A DNA stretch of 64,000 nucleotides from Camarhynchus parvulus (GCF_901933205.1 NC_044572.1:59926965-59990964), one strand, 5' to 3'; numbered from the stretch's first letter, positions 12,101 through 25,789 are shown. Notes: generated from the letters alone by a model not told the origin. A program made the numbers and translations.

Positions 12101-15100
12101 TGGAGGTGCAGAAAACATCTCTGTGTCCCTGAGCCCCATGGAGGATGTTGTCTGAGACCTAATCTCAGGAGGAGGAGGGCATGGAAGTGGGGCTGAGAGG
12201 TGAAGGTGGCATCACAGGCTCACTGGAAGCCATAGGCAATTTGAGGAAAATCAGGGCCTCAGAGTTCCAATACCCAATCCTAGTTATGTAAAGACAAACA
12301 AAACCAAGCATTAAAATAGAAAGCCAGAGTTTGTTTAGCAAAGACAGAATGGCAGTAAAGAGGGAAATGAGATATGAATGAAAGGTTCCCTATAGCAAAA
12401 CAGTCTAAGAGATGAGGAAAAATACTCCTCTTGATAGCCTCAAGGTCATTTAAAAAAACAAAAACAAAGATAAAAGGGAGGTTTTACTGAGTGGTTGTGT
12501 ACCATAAATCTATATTAAAACAAGGGAATTTCTGTCACATCAGAAGGATCAGATGGATACAGATTTAATCTAGAAAAGTTATTCAATATCTCACTTTTAA
12601 GAGGAAACTTTACTTGTCAGGGATTGACTGTAGCTGAACAATAGGGACTGTTCAAAATTTTATTAGAGTGTGTTGGGATACACTATTTTTTTATGGAAAG
12701 AGAACAAATAAATTAATGGAGAACTCTACCAAATTTTATTTTGACTAGGAAGTCTTGCAGACAAGGTGAAGGAGAAAAGCAGCCACTAGGAAAGAATTGT
12801 TAAAGAAAATCAGTTTCAAATAAGAAGACTTCAGTAAGCTGAGGGGTTTGCTTTCTATTAGTTTTTGGGAAAACCCTCTAACAGTGAGTTAGAGGTGGAG
12901 TGTCAAGGAGGATTGTGGAGTGTCCATTGCTGGGAGGTTTGAATGAATGAGAAAGCTGAGTTAAGGGGCTGGTAATACTGGACTGGAGCAGAGTTGTCTG
13001 CTTGTGGTACTTTCTGTGCCTCTTCTTGATGATCTGATGATAAAGAAATCCGATAAAGAAGTTACTGAGTGCATAAAGTAAGTCATATCCCTGCTTATGC
13101 CTAATTGCCTGTAATGATATTCTGTATTCCCATGAATGCAACTATCTGCTTTCTAAAACACTTGGAATCATCAAATTACATGGAAAACACTATTAGCATG
13201 CAAGTTGCTCCTTCACAAAAAACACCATTTAAAAAAGTAGTAAAGATGCCAACATTTTATGTGATATCCCTAAACTGTTTTTTCTTCCCTCACTGTACTC
13301 ACCAAATGTTGTTTTTTCAGGCCACATTTGATGAAGAGACAAGTCTATATTAATATATTTGTATTTAAGGAGGGGATAAATCCATGTTAAAGCAGTTGAA
13401 GAAAAATGCACAGCATGCTAAGAGAGCACCATAAAAGGTGGCCCAGAATAGTATGGAAATGCCTGACAAATGTGAGCCTGCTAACATGGAAGGACACTTT
13501 TAATGCATTATTTATAGCTATTGCTTTACCACCACAAGCCATTGAGATCAAGGTCACCCAGTGGACTTCTGGGCAATGGGTCAAGACTTGAGAAGCAATA
13601 TTGATAACAGCAGCTGTCAGTTTCTTGGATACAGCTGGTATTTTTCTAAACAGCAGAGTTTTCTAACTTCTAATGAACAATGGAAATCTGTTTGCTGTGA
13701 AACTGCTCATGTCTGTCTTGGTCACAACTCATTAACTGTGGTCAGTCCCAGGCTTGGTGTAACTGCTCTCCCTCCTCCCTTCATCCTCCTGTAAATCAGC
13801 TAAGTAAATGCAGCTAATATAAAAATTCTAGGTGGGGTTGTATTTTTTTTTGTTTTGTTTTATGTTTCTCAGACCCTGTTTTTACTCTATGCCTGTTCTC
13901 TGCCAGGCATTTGCATTTTCTAATATATTGAACTCCCAAAGCTGAACGCTTTCAGTGTGCTGGGAACAACAATAATAAAATGTATGCTGTGACTGAGGAA
14001 AACATAAACAGTCTTTGTGACTCTCTGCATAAGATTTCTCTGTCTGTTTTAAAGGTTTCTAGTTGCTTTATAATCTGTTCTTCATGATTTTCATGAATTG
14101 TGAAGTTTTGTTTTGGTTTAATGAAATTTTTTGGGGGCTTTTAGTTTTTTAGTTTTATATGCAGTTTCATTTTTCCTTAGTTCTGTTAAACATAATTCTT
14201 TCTAAGGGGAAGCTGGAAGGAAAAGCAATTTTATACTCTTTAGTCAAATCACATTCTCATTTAGCAATCTAAGTCACATCTCAAGGTGAGCTGTGAGATT
14301 TTCTCCAAAAATGCTTTTGCCTGACAAGTACTCCTGAACTCCTGTAAAAGTTTTCCTCAGTCTTCTTGCCTGGAGACTCTTAATTTTCCCCTGACCTGCT
14401 CCTATTCCTTCAAGTATTCCTTCCTATTGGTTGTCTGCTTCATTGGTTTACAGTTTAAACCACTTAGCGAACTGTTGATGGAAGGCTTGATAAGCATTTT
14501 ATTAAATTCCTTTATTTGTTCTTTTTTTTCTCTGTGTTTTTATCTTAGAGTTACATTTTCAGTGGCATTAAACTAACCATATTTATATGTTCATCTCATA
14601 TTGGATAATACACCTTCCATTCCAGAACAATTCATCAGCTTTTATTAACATATATAATGATCTTCATTGAAAAAAATGAGCAGCAGGTGACCTTTTTTCA
14701 AGAAGTGACTTGTGTATATAGACAGTATTAACTTTTTTTCTGAGTGACCAGACTGCACAGTAGCTTTCAACATCTAATTGAAGATAGAAAAAATCTTGGA
14801 AATAAATTACCTCTTATAATCCCCATATTTCTTTAAGAGACTTTGGAAGGACTTCATTCAAAGTAAGAAATAATCCCTACGAGCAACCAGAGTGAGGTGA
14901 AAATTGATGGATTCTCTCTGTACTTGCTTTAATCACTTGGAAAAAAACTACAAGATTATAGAGAGAAAGCTGAAAACTGGGCACTACATCTGCCAGAATT
15001 ACTGAGTTTCCATTAACTGCCAGCCATTGTGGCATATTTTTCTTCTAGAGATGGTGGTGTAAATTATTCTTATTGAAATTGAAGGAGTTGCACTGAAATT

Positions 15101-16607
15101 AATCTGGCATAATCCAGTACAGACTTCCTCTCCTTCCTTTTCCAAAGCAATTTTGTTCACATTATGTATGTACAATAATTAATTTAAACTAAGATGAAAT
15201 AGGCCATTTATCCTTGAAAGGAGTTGGGATTTGAAGGCTTCTAGTCCAATTTTCAGGAAGATTTCTGTTCATATGGAAAAACTATTTGCAAAAATAAGCT
15301 AGGGCAGCAGAAAAAAAGAAAGAAAAAAGCAGAAAGAAAACTGCACCAATTGAACTTTGAATACTTGTTTTGTAAAAGTTTGAGAGAGAACCATTGTTCA
15401 ATATTTTATATAGAACAATTTCCTTGTATTAGTGAAAAAAAAAAGCAAACAAAAACCTGGTACTCCATGATGAAGGATGTGGCTCTAACTGCCAAAAATG
15501 ACAGGTCTGTATAGTCTGCAGGCACAGACATGTGCTGTATTACTCATTAATCAGTGACTTTTCATTGCTGCAAATCAGATCAATATTTTTCACTAGTAAA
15601 ATGTGGCTTTTGATCCAATATTTCCATCAATTCAATGGCTAGTGGCCACATGCATGTCTACTGCTTTACTGGCGTAGTGGGGATCTGAGTGGGGAAGCAC
15701 TGAGCATTTTGCTGCCACTGGGATTCCTTGGGGATTTACTGCAGGGGCACTTCAGTGTCTCTGTGATGGGACAGGCTGGGTGCAGCCAAGGATTTTGGTT
15801 CTGGGCGTGCAGGAACAAGGCTGGCTCCCCCAGAGCTCCTCTGGTGTGTTTGTGAGGATCCAGCTGTTGGTGAGCAGGACTTAATTACAGGTCCTCATGT
15901 GCCAATGTAGAAATGTCCAAACCAGTGGTCACAAAATGCATTTTAGAGTGGCAGGTGAGAGGTAATGATGAGTAACAGCTGCATCACCCCAAAAAGGACT
16001 CTACATATGGCCTTGGAGGGAAACCTTGGCTTTCCTCACACACCTGTGCCAGGAGACTCCATCATCTGACATCAAGGGCTCTTCCTGCAGTATTTCCTGT
16101 GTTACATGGAAATCAAGGGTCTGCAAAACTGATGGAACCTACCCATGGAAATATTTCTCTTCCTGTTGCTTTCACAGGTGATTTCCATCCTAAAATTATG
16201 ACACTTGAAAAGTTATTGGCAGAGAAAAGGTGAACCTTTTTTGAGCTGCTTATTTACAACACCAAACAGGAACATATTCTTTGACAAGTGTTTAAAATAA
16301 CCTTGTTTAGTTTAATACTTACTTTTGATTTTGCTTTGACATTTGTATCAATTTTTCAATTTAATTTGGAAAACCTAGTGATCAGTCAGGACCATATAGT
16401 GAATTTAGTGACTTTTTATGAGTGGAGGTATTGAAGTCCCTTCACTGTTTGCAAGGTGATGCTCTCTTCTTCCTTTACCTCCCCACCACGAGCTTGCCAA
16501 GTATCTCTGCTAATTTTCAGTTTGCTTTGCTTTAATTGGTTTTGTACAGTTTGCTGGGTATAATTACTTTTTCATAACCAAGTATTTCTTACACAATAAT
16601 TATATAT
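9161..16607. other. noncoding stretch, no gene seen
   Basis: This is a long AT-rich stretch. The open frame at 9159-9626 has no recognisable domains and lies next to similar-length chance frames. An A run lies near 11781. GC is locally higher at 15660-15900 without a coding signature. No LTR or CR1 sequence was recognised. Confidence 0.5.
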
Positions 16608-16629
16608 TAAATAAATAAATAAATAAAAT
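16608..16629. repeat. (AAAT)n microsatellite
   Basis: About five AAAT units occur in an A+T-only neighbourhood. Confidence 0.85.
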
Positions 16630-17649
16630 ATATGAAATAAACCCAAATCGTTGACTAAATTGTCTACAAAACCTGAAATTTGAATTAACATATCAAAGCC
16701 AGAAGCATAAGGCTTACTTTCCAAAACCTTTGGAGCTATGTTCAGCTTCATATTGCTGTGGGGAAGAAAACCCAGCTTTAAAAGGATTTTATGCCTTTCT
16801 AATCCCAGGACCAACTGGGAATCTTGTTGGTCCCTGGCCACTTTGCAGTAATCTCCGAGCTCTCATTTTTGTTGGTATTTATTTATACTGTTACTTATGA
16901 TTCCCAGGAGGTTGGTGTCTTGGAGAGGGATGTAGTATAACCAAGGTGTGGACTCTGGCTATTCTTTTTCTGCTTGGTTATGTCTATTGCAGTAAAGGCA
17001 AAAAAAATGTGCTGCTGGAAGGCACTCATGAGCAAGGTGAGGTGTTCTCCAGTTGAGCTGGCTGCTTTAAACTCCTGGCGAAGCACAGAGCACCTGGGAC
17101 TGGGGGATGAGATTAACACTCTGTGACACTGCTGGGTGTAGTAACTGAACATGAAACACATTGCTCGACCCATGTGTTCCATGGGAGAATTCAGCCAGAA
17201 TTCCTGATAGGGCACATTGTCATTTGAACCTGAATAATTTTTTTGTTTCCTGTCTTTTAGACCTATCTTCCATCATCTTTGTTTCACTGTGTTTCAAATA
17301 CTCTTGCTACGCCAACAAATTAAAAAGAGGTGAAAATCACCTCTTAGAAAGGAGAAGACCTTTTAGGTCTAAACTAAGTCTAGAAAATGGAGCTTTGTTT
17401 TTTACACGAAGTTTTAATGTTGCATCACTTATCAGCCTATAATAAGAACGTGTGATTTATTCCTATGTTAAGGCAGATTTACACTTGCTATACTGTATGT
17501 ATGTTCTGGTGTGCTTTGTCCTGTCTATGTGCAAATACCTTGAATGATGATATTTCTATCTATACCCTCTAGAGACTATTTTGCAGGCTGATACATTGTA
17601 TTGTTAATGCATATTTTTTCCTAACTAATTCTGCATGAGTTTTACTTCC
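16630..17649. other. noncoding stretch, no gene seen
   Basis: Contains a 9 bp perfect hairpin at 17325-17345. Otherwise I see no recognisable features. Confidence 0.5.
17325..17345. other. short perfect hairpin
   Basis: Arms AAGAGGTGA (17325-17333) and TCACCTCTT (17337-17345) are perfectly complementary around a 3 base loop. It is too short for a microRNA precursor and may be chance or a dimeric protein site. Confidence 0.6.
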
Positions 17650-17699
17650 TTTTTTTTTTTGTTTTGTTTTGTTTTGTTTTTGTTTTTGTTGTTGTTGTT
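17650..17699. repeat. poly-T / (GTTTT)n / (GTT)n tract
   Basis: A run of T leads into GTTTT pentamers and then GTT triplets. It is a compound low-complexity tract and gives rise to the phenylalanine/leucine-rich open frame that spans it. Confidence 0.9.
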
Positions 17700-19479
17700 C
17701 TACCAATCTTTTCCTCTCTTTGTGATTATTCTTGGACATTTTATCATGCATATATGCTATAGCAGGAAAGAGATCACTTTGAGAGTGGAATTCCTGTACT
17801 ACCACAGTGAATATATATTTCCTATGCTTGTGGTGGGGCAGCTAATCACCATGCACCTGATAAAGTCTGTTCCATTCACTACTCATGTTATATTTCTTAT
17901 ATTTAGTTTTGAAACAGCTGATGTGTTCCCCACCAACCATGCTGCTCTTGCAATTCTTATAACTATCAGGGATCCTGAAAATGAAGATCTTATCCATTCC
18001 ATTTTTCAAGGCAAGAGACCTCTGGTATGACTGGCAATGGGAATGCAAGGAAAACTAGCTATGGCTTTCACTGAGTCTGAGCTCTGATGGTTAGCACCAA
18101 AAGTGTGGGTCCAAAACTTTTACCTAAGTGCTCACTAAAGGTGTGATAGCTGGTGGAATTATTGTGCTAACCATGAGATGCTTCTCTCAGCTGTAAGCTA
18201 CTGACAAGTCTGGGTGGTGTGCCTTTACATGCTGAAAATACAGGCTGTAGATAAATACACACAGAGAACTTCAAAACACCAAAATTCTAGAAAAGACAAG
18301 TCTGCACCTCCCTAAGGAACAGTTTCAGTTGGAATGGGAATGAGTGGCACATAGTTTTAGCTACAGTCTATATATGTGTGCGTGTGTTGGTCTTGGGTGG
18401 TTAGGAGAGGAATGTCTGCGAGAAGATGGACTCCTTGCAATGGACAAGGGCTGAGGCTGCAATAATTTTATCTGCTGAAGCTTCAGAGGAACAAAATAGG
18501 GAGCAGAAGGCACTCTTGGGTACATTTTCCATCCATGCTTTCAGATGAAGAATAATGGGATAATTCAGAGAATGGTGACTAAACTCCAGTTAAAAGAAGC
18601 TGGAGCACCTTGTTTTGATTATTATGCTGACAGTTAAGTTTAAGCCAGCTAAAGAGTAGATGTTTGAGCAGAGACTGACATAATTGGCAGGACAGTTGTG
18701 AAGTTAGGACCACCTGACATTGAAAATAAGCAATCCATGCTTGTGGACTGCGTATGACAGAGGAAGGAAGCTTGTTAAGCAAAGGATGGACCGAAGTGAC
18801 CAAAGCAGGTTCAAGGTACAGTGTCTCCAGTAGAATTCTGGAAAGAGCTCAGTTGTGCCTGTGTTCGAGGTCCCATTTCTCAAGGAGTGTGCAGGGGCTG
18901 GATGTGGTGTGAGAGGAGCTTCACCTCTGCAGTTATACGTGAGAAAAAGAATGCAGATGTTAGCACTAGGATTCAGATTACATTAATCACGGTGAGGCAG
19001 AACAGGCTGTTTTCGAAAGGGGGACATACTGCTTGTTTCTCCCAATTTCATTAGTTTCTATGAAGCCATGCTGGCAGCAGGATTGGGGGGCTGATCCAGC
19101 TCAAACTTCACCCAGGAAAATTGAGTTACGCTTTTTGTGGCTGTTCATGCTTAGGCTGGCTTGAAATGATGGAAGCTGCCAGCTCAGACTGCTCTCCAAA
19201 GATGATGTCCGTGCTGTGAGCCTGAGTGACAGGCAGAATAATGGCATTGTCTACACAGATTGAGAAACCAAGCTGGGGAGGGGGAATCACAATTCTGTTT
19301 TAACCACCCTGAACTTCAGCTGACAGCTAAACACCCGTGAGGAGATGTCAGAGAGACAGACACAGATTTTATCCTGTAAAGAAGGAGACAAGTCTGGAGC
19401 AGAGAGAGATGTCTATAGGTCATCAGGCTAGAGAGAGCGGATGAGTTTGCATTGGTGGATAAAATTACTGGCATATTTT

Positions 19480-19625
19480 TCTTGCCTTTATCAGAATTCT
19501 TTCCAATATGTCTGTTGATACATTTCTGTTAGAGAATGGCTTCACACTCAGCATATTGCAGCAGATTGATCTTCATCAAGATCGCGATGTGATGTCCTGT
19601 ATCTGGAGATCTAAATCACGCTGGC
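19480..19625. promoter_or_regulatory. candidate conserved noncoding element
   Basis: A block with a clustered run of CpGs (ATCGCGATG near 19581-19589 and CACG near 19619) contains a GATC-flanked inverted motif at about 19568-19583. CpG retention in CpG-poor surroundings hints at constraint. The call is weak, as neither coding potential nor a known motif array is clear. Confidence 0.18.
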
Positions 19626-20604
19626 CCCTCCTCTGAGTTTGGGCTATTGTAAATTCATGCTCTTTTCCACACTTCTGCTCTGTGATTTTGTATTTTTGGA
19701 TTGTTCCTCTTCTATAAAACTGACTGATCATTTTCCAGGGTATGATTTTAATTTCTCCACAAGCTCTTAATTATTTCTTGTTATCCTTGCAGTGGTGCAT
19801 GCACAGCTCCTCATTCTGTAAGTGAAAGGAGGTTTGTAGAACCTCATGGTGTGTACACCTTGCAGCATCACCCTTGTGAGACTTATAACCTGAATAAACA
19901 TAGAAGATCAAATGTTAGTTTTCAGCAATCATGATCATCTGAGTATTTTGGATTATTTAGTTTGCTGTTTAGCCTGCCTGCTTTCCCTAATCTTTGTTTC
20001 CTTCCCATATCTAGCTTGAGACATTGTAAGTGATTGGTTTCTATTTCCTTGGTGGTAACAAACCTCATAGATTTTTGTATAAAAGTTGTGAGAAGTCAAT
20101 GACATGTTTAAAATCATGGTGCTAGTATTGCACAGTGACTTAAATGTCTTGCAATGCATTTACAATACATTTAGGGGACATGACAATTATATGATCAAGC
20201 ACCACAGATTACTGCAAAGATAGAGAGTATAATATGTTATAAAAATTGTGCTTTTTGATAAATGGCTCAGACATGCTCTGAAAAACATATTTAACGAAAT
20301 GAGTAGCCTTTATCATTGAATAAAAGTAATTTTGCTGATGACTGATGAGTTATAAGCATTTAAAAAGACATTCAAAATAAATTAAGCCATTTGTGGATAA
20401 ACAAAGAACAACATAGTAGAATGTTTGTAAAATGCTGTGCATTTAAGAGGGTATTTTTTCTAATCAAATTAAAAATTGAGATCTATTATGAAAGTTTCAT
20501 CATCGTCTAAAAGTTATTTTGAAAAAAATTACCTTGAAATTTGTATATTACTTTGATCATACTTGAATATGTTACAAAAAAATAGAGCCACTTGGAAATT
20601 ATCA

Positions 20605-20622
20605 ATGTGTTTGCAAACACAT
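20605..20622. promoter_or_regulatory. perfect 18 bp palindrome with two forkhead-type motifs
   Basis: ATGTGTTTGCAAACACAT is its own reverse complement. Each half holds a TGTTTGC / GCAAACA forkhead (FOX) core. The sequence is seen directly; binding is inference. Confidence 0.4.
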
Positions 20623-21240
20623 CAGTAAAACAGGAACATTTTAAAAGTATATGATATGATAGGGGACTGATATTTAATAAAATATGTCCAAGCTTCCCAT
20701 AAAGTTTTCAGTAGAGAAAACTACTGGATTTTACTCCACTGGAATAAGGTAGTGTTATTTTATGAAATTAACTGAAATTTTATAGAATAAATTACTCTCA
20801 GAAATAAAATATTGAAGTAATCATTTTTCTAATACACTGGAAGAAGGGTGAAAAGTCAATAAATTGAAGTTCTCCTCAGACAAACAGGGGAGAGAAAAGG
20901 CAAAGAGAGAGAGAGAACTTCTACATCTTAATTACAAAAGGTTTCTATTTTGATTGAACCCATTTTCCAGTCCAGACTCTTTTACTAGGAAAAATTTTAA
21001 ATGATGCTGCAAATAATGGATAGCCATCTTTCCTGAATATTAGGTTAACTATCTGCTATTTATTAATAAATGGAATTGAAAAATGATAAGTAATTTGCCT
21101 TTCTTGATTTAATTGTATTTATTAAAGGTATTTATTAGCTTTTCCAGGAAGAAATCAGAAGTGGATTTAGTTCACAGTAATTGTTTTCTGCAGACTGATG
21201 AAAAAGGATGTTTCAGTTGGAGTGGGAGTTTGTGAGCGCA

Positions 21241-21301
21241 GACACACAAGGACAGGCAGGGAAATCTGAATGACACACAAGGGCAGGCAGGGAAATCTGT
21301 C
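21241..21301. repeat. 31 bp tandem duplication
   Basis: Two adjacent copies begin GACACACAAGG at 21241 and 21272 and continue with CAGGCAGGGAAATCTG. They differ by one internal base and at the last few bases. Confidence 0.9.
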
Positions 21302-21549
21302 CCAGCTACTGCTAGAGCTGTCCTCAGGGAGCCTTCAGCCCCATGGCAAAGATGAGTATGTGGACAAGACTCACAGGAATGCAGGGAAGAGCCCTTTGGG
21401 ATTATATGAAAGTGATTATGGGATTTTTAGGGGAGTTACCAAAGGTGGGGAAAGGAAGGGATTGACAAGGAGGGATATAGGAATAGCCTGGTTGTCTGGA
21501 GGGGAGCAAGGGAAGGGCTGTGTGTGTTTGTGTGAGTGTTGAGCATGTC

Positions 21550-21921
21550 TGTGATGGTTTATTGTGGCAGCAGCTCTCTGGCCACAGAGAGCAACACACA
21601 ACTTTCCCAGGCAAGTTGTCCTGGGGAAGGCTGAGAAGATCAGAGAAAAGAATGATAAACAATTCCTATCTTCACTTGCTGTACCTGTTGTTCTGAACAT
21701 GTGGAATGTGTTGTGGAGATTTGTCTACCAAAGGGTAGTTTCTTGATTGGTCAGTGGTGATGGTGTTTAGGTTAAAGGGCTAATTGGATCCACCTGTATT
21801 GTGGCTGTCTGTAAGAGCAATGTGTTTCTTAATAAGTACAGTATAATAAAGTAATTGATCAGCCTTCTAAGAGCCATAGAATCAATGCTAATTATTACCC
21901 AACTAGAGGCCTGTGGTGACA
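21550..21921 (+). mobile_element. probable solo LTR of an ERVK-type endogenous retrovirus
   Basis: The block begins TGTGATGGTTT and can end with GGTGACA. It includes an AATAAA poly(A) signal at 21845-21850 about 70 bp before that end, which sets plus orientation. The sequence resembles a family of short LTRs that I associate with songbird genomes, but that is recall and not a search. A CCAAT-like ATTGGTCAG sits near 21746. I found no convincing target duplication (CATGTC before the start against GTTTGT after the end), so the right boundary is uncertain and could extend to about 21945, where TATGTC resembles the left flank. No internal retroviral sequence is attached. Confidence 0.5.
21845..21850 (+). 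terminator. AATAAA poly(A) signal in LTR
   Basis: AATAAA lies within GTATAATAAAG near the 3' end of the probable LTR, in the position expected for the U3/R end. Confidence 0.5.
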
Positions 21922-21950
21922 GTTTGTCTGGCTGGCTCTGTATGTCTGCA

Positions 21951-24900
21951 TCATATACAGGTATTTGCCTGGGCACCTGTGGGGAAGATGTGCTCAGCCT
22001 GGCTGGTGGGTGGACCTGGGGTCATGTAGCTGTGGCAGCCTTGCCTTAATTGGTCTCCTGGGCTTGGTATTCCCTGTACACTGACTACCCTGAAGAAATC
22101 CCTAAATACCTATCATACAATGCTCTACATCAAACATGCAAGTTTCACTTACCATATCACTTTCTATGTAAGTGCTCACTGACAATGAGAAATCCTAGTG
22201 TGTTCCTTAGCTGAGGAAGCTCATAATCACACTAGTATTGCTCGACATATGTATTTGTAGTATTGATATATTGTAAATGGTGTATATGAATATTTTGTTT
22301 GAATACTGCCATTCTTTCCATGTTTCTAAATTGTGACAAAGTTAATATCCATTACCCAGCAATACATTTAGACTCTTTCCCATTCCTTTTTTTTGTGGTC
22401 TGGAATTAAAGCACAGCAATGGTACCTGGCTGAGAACTCCACTGTTTTAGAGATCTGATCGTGGGGGCTTCCTCTGTGGAAGTAATGCTGCTCTTTTGCC
22501 CTCCTAAGATACAAATGAAGTGCATGTTTGCAAGCAGACCACCCAGGGACAACCCCCCCGCTTAAATGAATTTGTGCTGGTCCACACCTTTGCAGAGAAC
22601 TGGGGAAGGCTGAGCAACCTCCATACCCTGAGAACATTCAGACATTCCCAGTGAAAACTGTAGTAGGATTGTGTATGTCCAGTGGAATCAAGTTTCAGCA
22701 GTTGGTTCCTCTTAGTTTTGGGCCTGACGCTGCTAAAGTGCCCCAGGAGCACTCAGAAACTAGATCTCTGGGTATGACATTTTTTGCCAATGTAGACAAA
22801 TCTGAGGAAAAAAAGCAAGATGAGCAAGAGGCTGAAGCATAATAGTTTCCCTATTTTTAGTTTAGTTTCCCTATTTTTATTTTCCCACCCCTAACCATGC
22901 CTACTACGAGCTTGACTAATCTGACCCTGCCTGTATTTTACAATCCAAATTACATAGACTAAGTCCTCCTGTTTTTGGTAAGACCCTCACCTCCTGCAGT
23001 GAATGTCATCAGGAGCTGCTAAGAAGTCACTTTGTGTGCCTTATGTACGTAAAGCTAAATTTCATATGCAGAAAAGGATGATAATACCTTAGAACTGACC
23101 TTGGGAATTGCTTTTTGTTGTTTTGTTTTGTTTTGCTCTGCTTGCTTTTTATTCTGCGCAGCTTCTGGGAGACAAAGGCAGCTCTCTGTTTTTAATTACT
23201 GTAAGTAGCTTGTAAGTAGCTGGAACAGCTTTTTATGCAACCTGATTTGAATATATTCCAGGCTGAAGATAGACACCTATTTTAAAGGCACAGCATGCTC
23301 ATCGTGGCTCTCTGCCAATCAAGCAGTTGTCACTTGCTAGACAGTCCTAAACAACTTCTGCTCCTTCCTCAATTCGCTGTCTGTCTGACTGATGGGAACG
23401 GCAGGGCTTCTCCCCTTCCCCCTCCCCTTCTCTTTTCCCCTGCACCAGTGTCACCACATGGCAGCAGAATTCAGCCACTGCTGCTTAGAACAAGGCAATG
23501 TTTGTGCTGCTGGCCCCAGGGGCTTGGATAAGGACCCCTGAAAACGAGCAGGGGAGATTATCAGTGTAATTCCCCAAGAATCCTCTGCTTTCCACAGCTC
23601 CTTGGGGTGGATGTGGAGGTGAAAAGGGCTTAGTTGGTTTTATTTTGCTTTTCAAATTTCTCAAGCTCTCTCAAGACCGAAAGAAATGAAATCCAGATCT
23701 GTTTTTTTTCTGAACCCTGCCCAGCCAGATTATGTATAGATTGTGTGAGTATTGTGGTCTGGCCCTGTAACAATAACACTCAAAGTCTGAAGCAAACCTA
23801 CGCATGATAAATGCATGGAAATATTTATTCTTCTGTTTTATGTCCACAACACAGTTACGGGGAAGCTTTGCTACCATGTCAGATCAGCAGCAAAGCACCC
23901 AATGCACCTCAGCAACTCAGCAGAGGAATCAACTGAACCTCAGTATCTTTTGCTCCATCTCCTCCCTTACCTCTTGTTGAACTCCTTGCTTGCTTACTGG
24001 GGTATAGGCTCCAAACACTTCAAAGAAAGTCCTAGAAATGTTCTCTCTGGACTACTGAAAGTACTCTAACTCTTTGCTCCTGATTTTGAGGCCTTGATTC
24101 TTTGAGATACTTTATGGTTTTATGTACATTTTAAAGACTTTTCTTTACCTAGTGACTTTAATTCCATCAAAATTTGGCTGATCGCCATCTGGGGCAAAAG
24201 TGCATACTGGTGTCAGTCCTGCAGTTTATGGCTCATTATTATTTGTGATTTCTAGAATTTCTTCAAATAAGCTTTGCATAGCCAGCTTTGTTAAACTTTT
24301 AACACTGTGATGAATAAAAAAAACACCTTAATTCTGATGGTTGTGATTCTTACTTGTATTCTTAATTGTTAAATTAAGAATTATTTTTTCCTTTAGAAAT
24401 AGGAATTTATATAACTGGTCATAATTTCAGAGACTTTGAGTACAAGGTACTGTTTCTAATCTCTTCATTGGTTCTTTGCTTGGTTTAAGTGATATCACTG
24501 CTACTAATTAATGAGGAGAAAGAAAAAAGGAAAGGAAGGGTTTCCCTTAATGTCTCTTTCCCACTAACTTACTTATATTTTGTTCCTGACTCTGAGCCCT
24601 TTGGCAGAGCTCAAACTGCTGAAGGAGACTGTTCATGGTTTCTCCCACATCCCCTTTCTCACTTACTGTTGCTGGTTTTAGCTGCCTTTTCCTAGAACTT
24701 TATAGTTTTTATTTAAATAATTGTCACAGTAATGACAGCCTGTCAACAATGTCTCCTCTGTGTCTATGGTGTCGCATGCATGGTATTCAGGTTCTTTGTA
24801 TTCTGGTCTCTGGATGGATAAATAAAAATCAGAAAATTCTCTGTTAGGCTGTTCATATTTCCTTACCAATATAGATATAGGATATTCTGTACCTTTCCTT

Positions 24901-25789
24901 TATTTCCTATCAACTATATTCTTTACAATTTCCATTTGTTTAATTTGTTTTCTGCTTACCTATCTAGGTACCAAACACTAATGCAGTGTAGTTTATACCA
25001 TTCCAATTTTTTCTACTGCTATTAATAAAATTGATATCACCCATAAAAACCTACTCTGTGTCTTGACTTCCTGCTGCCCCATGACTGCAAGTCTCCTTAA
25101 TCTGTTCTATGAGAGCATGTGTCTAGCTACAGAAATTCTCTCTGTGCTTGATGTTTATGCAGTTCAAATATGTTTAAACATCTATTTGTCTTTCCATCTT
25201 TGTCAAATGTTTGCCCTCAGCTTTTTCAGTTTTTTTTCCTTGCAAGGCAAGTTTTCCAGGCTCTATGACTTTGTGTTTGTTTTTGGCTTTTTCTCAGAAG
25301 TCACAATCTGTCAATGTTAGAGTCAGTTGGGAATTTTCCAGTGAAAAGGTTCTTTGTTTCGCATTTTATTGAAAATGATTTTTTGTCTAAAACAAGAGAC
25401 AATTCTCCTGCAGAAGGTATTTGCTTCTCCTCCCCTCACACATGTTTTAGGTTGGTATGATCTGAAGAAATACATTTAGTTTTCTGAAACCAAATGGCTG
25501 CTTCTTGCTTCTGGTTAACTGACCAAAATATCTAAACTACTCTTAAATATGTTTTCTGTGGAAGAATTCAGGCACTTAATCACACAGCAACCCCACATCT
25601 GGTTGAACCACTATATTGAAAATCCCTTCACTGGAAAACAATAGCAGATCATGGTAAATATAAATTGACCAAGGCCAGGAAGGAAGAAAGGGATAATGAC
25701 CAAACGAAGATGAATATCATTGATATTGCCTGTCTTTCCCAATCACAGCCTTACAGAGTAGGCAGATTTGGTGACACCGAGTTTCAAAC
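21951..25789. other. noncoding stretch, no gene seen
   Basis: AT-rich with scattered short chance frames. A roughly 19-21 bp imperfect tandem repeat (TAGTTTCCCTATTTTTA twice) lies at 22843-22880, and a poly-C/pyrimidine-rich patch near 23405-23445. Confidence 0.5.
22843..22880. repeat. short tandem duplication
   Basis: TAGTTTCCCTATTTTTA appears twice in near-direct succession, separated by a few bases. Confidence 0.8.

Larger units (their letters stand above)
17700..21240. other. noncoding stretch, strongly AT-rich toward its end
   Basis: No gene is seen. The part at 20160-20880 is very AT-rich. A perfect 18 bp palindrome lies at 20605-20622, a candidate regulatory block at 19480-19625 and a short AG repeat near 20900-20914. 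Confidence 0.5.

Noticed and set aside
17635..18030. 131-codon frame with a hydrophobic F/L-rich start
   Set aside because: The hydrophobic stretch is a translation of the poly-T/(GTTTT)n tract and the rest has no similarity I recognise.
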